In this document: positions 63,374-64,000 of the stretch, piece after piece
Numbering within the stretch: position 1 is the stretch's first letter
How the letters are laid out: each line of letters begins with the position of its first letter
Assembly (NCBI GenBank): GCA_038525525.1
Contig: JBCBHO010000002.1
Span: 620,001-684,000, forward strand
Length of the DNA: 64,000 nt
Direction of reading: 5' to 3'
Source of the DNA: Shimia_B sp038525525
GTDB lineage: Bacteria; Pseudomonadota; Alphaproteobacteria; Rhodobacterales; Rhodobacteraceae
Position numbers and translations under genes: made by a program
The notes under the pieces: model-generated
Told to the model about the DNA's origin: nothing
Databases searched by the model: none
What the model saw: only the letters and a program-made list of their open reading frames with translations

Positions 63374-64000
63374 CCATCAAAGAGATCTTCGACACCATGG
63401 ATTACGGCCCCGCCCCGGAAAGCGCCTCCGAAGCGCTGGCCTGGCTGGTGGATCAGGGCTCCCGCTTCGGGCAGTTCATCGACGGGGCGTTCACTGCGCC
63501 CACCGACGACTTCGAAACGAAAAACCCCGCCAACGGCTCCGTGCTCGCCACGCTGAGCCAGGCCAAGGACGACGACATCGCCGCAGCCCACGCGGCCGCC
63601 AAACGCGCGCAAGGCGCCTGGGCAAAGGACGCCCATGCCCGCGCGCGCGTGCTCTACGCACTGGCGCGGCTCGTGCAGAAGAACGCGCGTCTCTTCGCCG
63701 TCCTCGAAACCCTCGACAACGGCAAGCCCATCCGCGAGAGCCGGGACATCGATATCCCGCTCGTCGCGCGGCATTTCTACTATCACGCGGGCATGGCGCA
63801 GCTCAAGGACACCGAGCTGCCTGATCGTGCGGCGCTCGGCGTCTGCGGCCAGATCATCCCGTGGAATTTCCCGCTCCTGATGCTCGCCTGGAAGGTCGCG
63901 CCCGCGCTCGCCATGGGCAACACCGTGGTGCTGAAGCCCGCCGAATACACCTCGCTCACCGCGCTCCTTTTCGCCGATATCTGCCGCCAAGCCGGCGTGC
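63370..64000 (+). CDS. Aldehyde dehydrogenase family protein, 5' part (truncated by window end)
   Basis: The frame is open from ATG 63370 to the window edge (210 codons). It shows the NAD(P)-dependent aldehyde dehydrogenase N-terminus: FIDGAFTAPTDDFETKNPANGSVLATL, and the cofactor-binding IIPWNFPLLMLAWKVAPALAMGNTVVLKPAEYTSLTALLFADI. The catalytic Cys and Glu lie beyond the window. It follows deoC and a small membrane protein by overlapping stops/starts. Likely job: oxidise the acetaldehyde formed by DeoC or a related aldehyde. Confidence 0.9.
   Translation, partial: MTIKEIFDTMDYGPAPESASEALAWLVDQGSRFGQFIDGAFTAPTDDFETKNPANGSVLATLSQAKDDDIAAAHAAAKRAQGAWAKDAHARARVLYALARLVQKNARLFAVLETLDNGKPIRESRDIDIPLVARHFYYHAGMAQLKDTELPDRAALGVCGQIIPWNFPLLMLAWKVAPALAMGNTVVLKPAEYTSLTALLFADICRQAGV

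Noticed and set aside
62131..63990. 619-codon minus-strand frame opposite deoC and the aldehyde dehydrogenase
   Set aside because: Both opposite-strand genes are certain from catalytic motifs; the frame is compositional.

Overview
The window is GC-rich and reads as a chromosomal segment of an alphaproteobacterium of the Rhodobacterales (Roseobacter/Rhodobacter group). The main support is a Rhodobacter-like central-metabolism block in which sdhCDA, sdhB, a DoxX-like gene, a mesaconyl-CoA hydratase gene (mch), a malyl-CoA thioesterase/lyase gene (mcl2), mdh, sucCD, sucAB and lpd lie together. Further support comes from a TIGR02300 (FYDLN-acid) protein, an imelysin/di-haem/DUF1513 iron operon and abundant tripartite transporters. 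No CRISPR array, integrase, intact insertion sequence or phage gene was seen.

Layout. 1-3.8 kb: periplasmic iron-related operon (3' end of an imelysin gene, di-haem cytochrome, second imelysin, DUF1513). 4.2-6.6 kb: ABC exporter, permease plus ATPase. 7.1-17.8 kb: a tricarboxylate catabolism locus with a TcuA-like FAD dehydrogenase, an FCD-type GntR regulator with a palindromic site in the divergent promoter, an AbrB-family membrane protein, a 2-hydroxyacid dehydrogenase, a PrpF-type isomerase, a TctA-TctB fusion permease, a TctC binding protein and a TctD/TctE two-component system. 18.1-22.8 kb: an intact LysR gene facing a decayed operon of two sugar-type ABC permeases and two SnoaL-like genes, each with at least one disabling lesion. 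This block ends next to a tRNA-Ser(GCU) gene.

23-30 kb: housekeeping and small genes: a YghU-type glutathione transferase with a 5' frameshift, an outer-membrane beta-barrel protein, YchF, a VOC protein, TrpA, a lipoprotein and DeoD. 30-53 kb: the TCA and ethylmalonyl-CoA block. Three places in it (upstream of sdhC, sdhB and sucC) carry paired TGTGATCACA palindromes with centres 20-21 bp apart, at nearly the same distance from the start codon; this points to one regulator controlling succinate dehydrogenase and the succinyl-CoA/2-oxoglutarate enzymes.

53-64 kb: a GntR regulator, a YgjP-type metallopeptidase, the TIGR02300 protein, tRNA-Ala(GGC), a TRAP transporter (DctP-DctQ-DctM), a divergent pair of ACAD11-like acyl-CoA dehydrogenase and aminoglycoside-phosphotransferase-like kinase (the two halves of eukaryotic ACAD10/11), ribulose-phosphate epimerase, deoxyribose-phosphate aldolase and the start of an aldehyde dehydrogenase. 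Two-palindrome REP-like modules recur at 56.55 and 62.04 kb, and other palindromes lie upstream of sucA and downstream of sucB.

All identifications come from reading motifs and recalling families; no database search was run. Starts were moved inward from the longest open frame where a ribosome binding site, signal peptide or ATGA overlap supported it.
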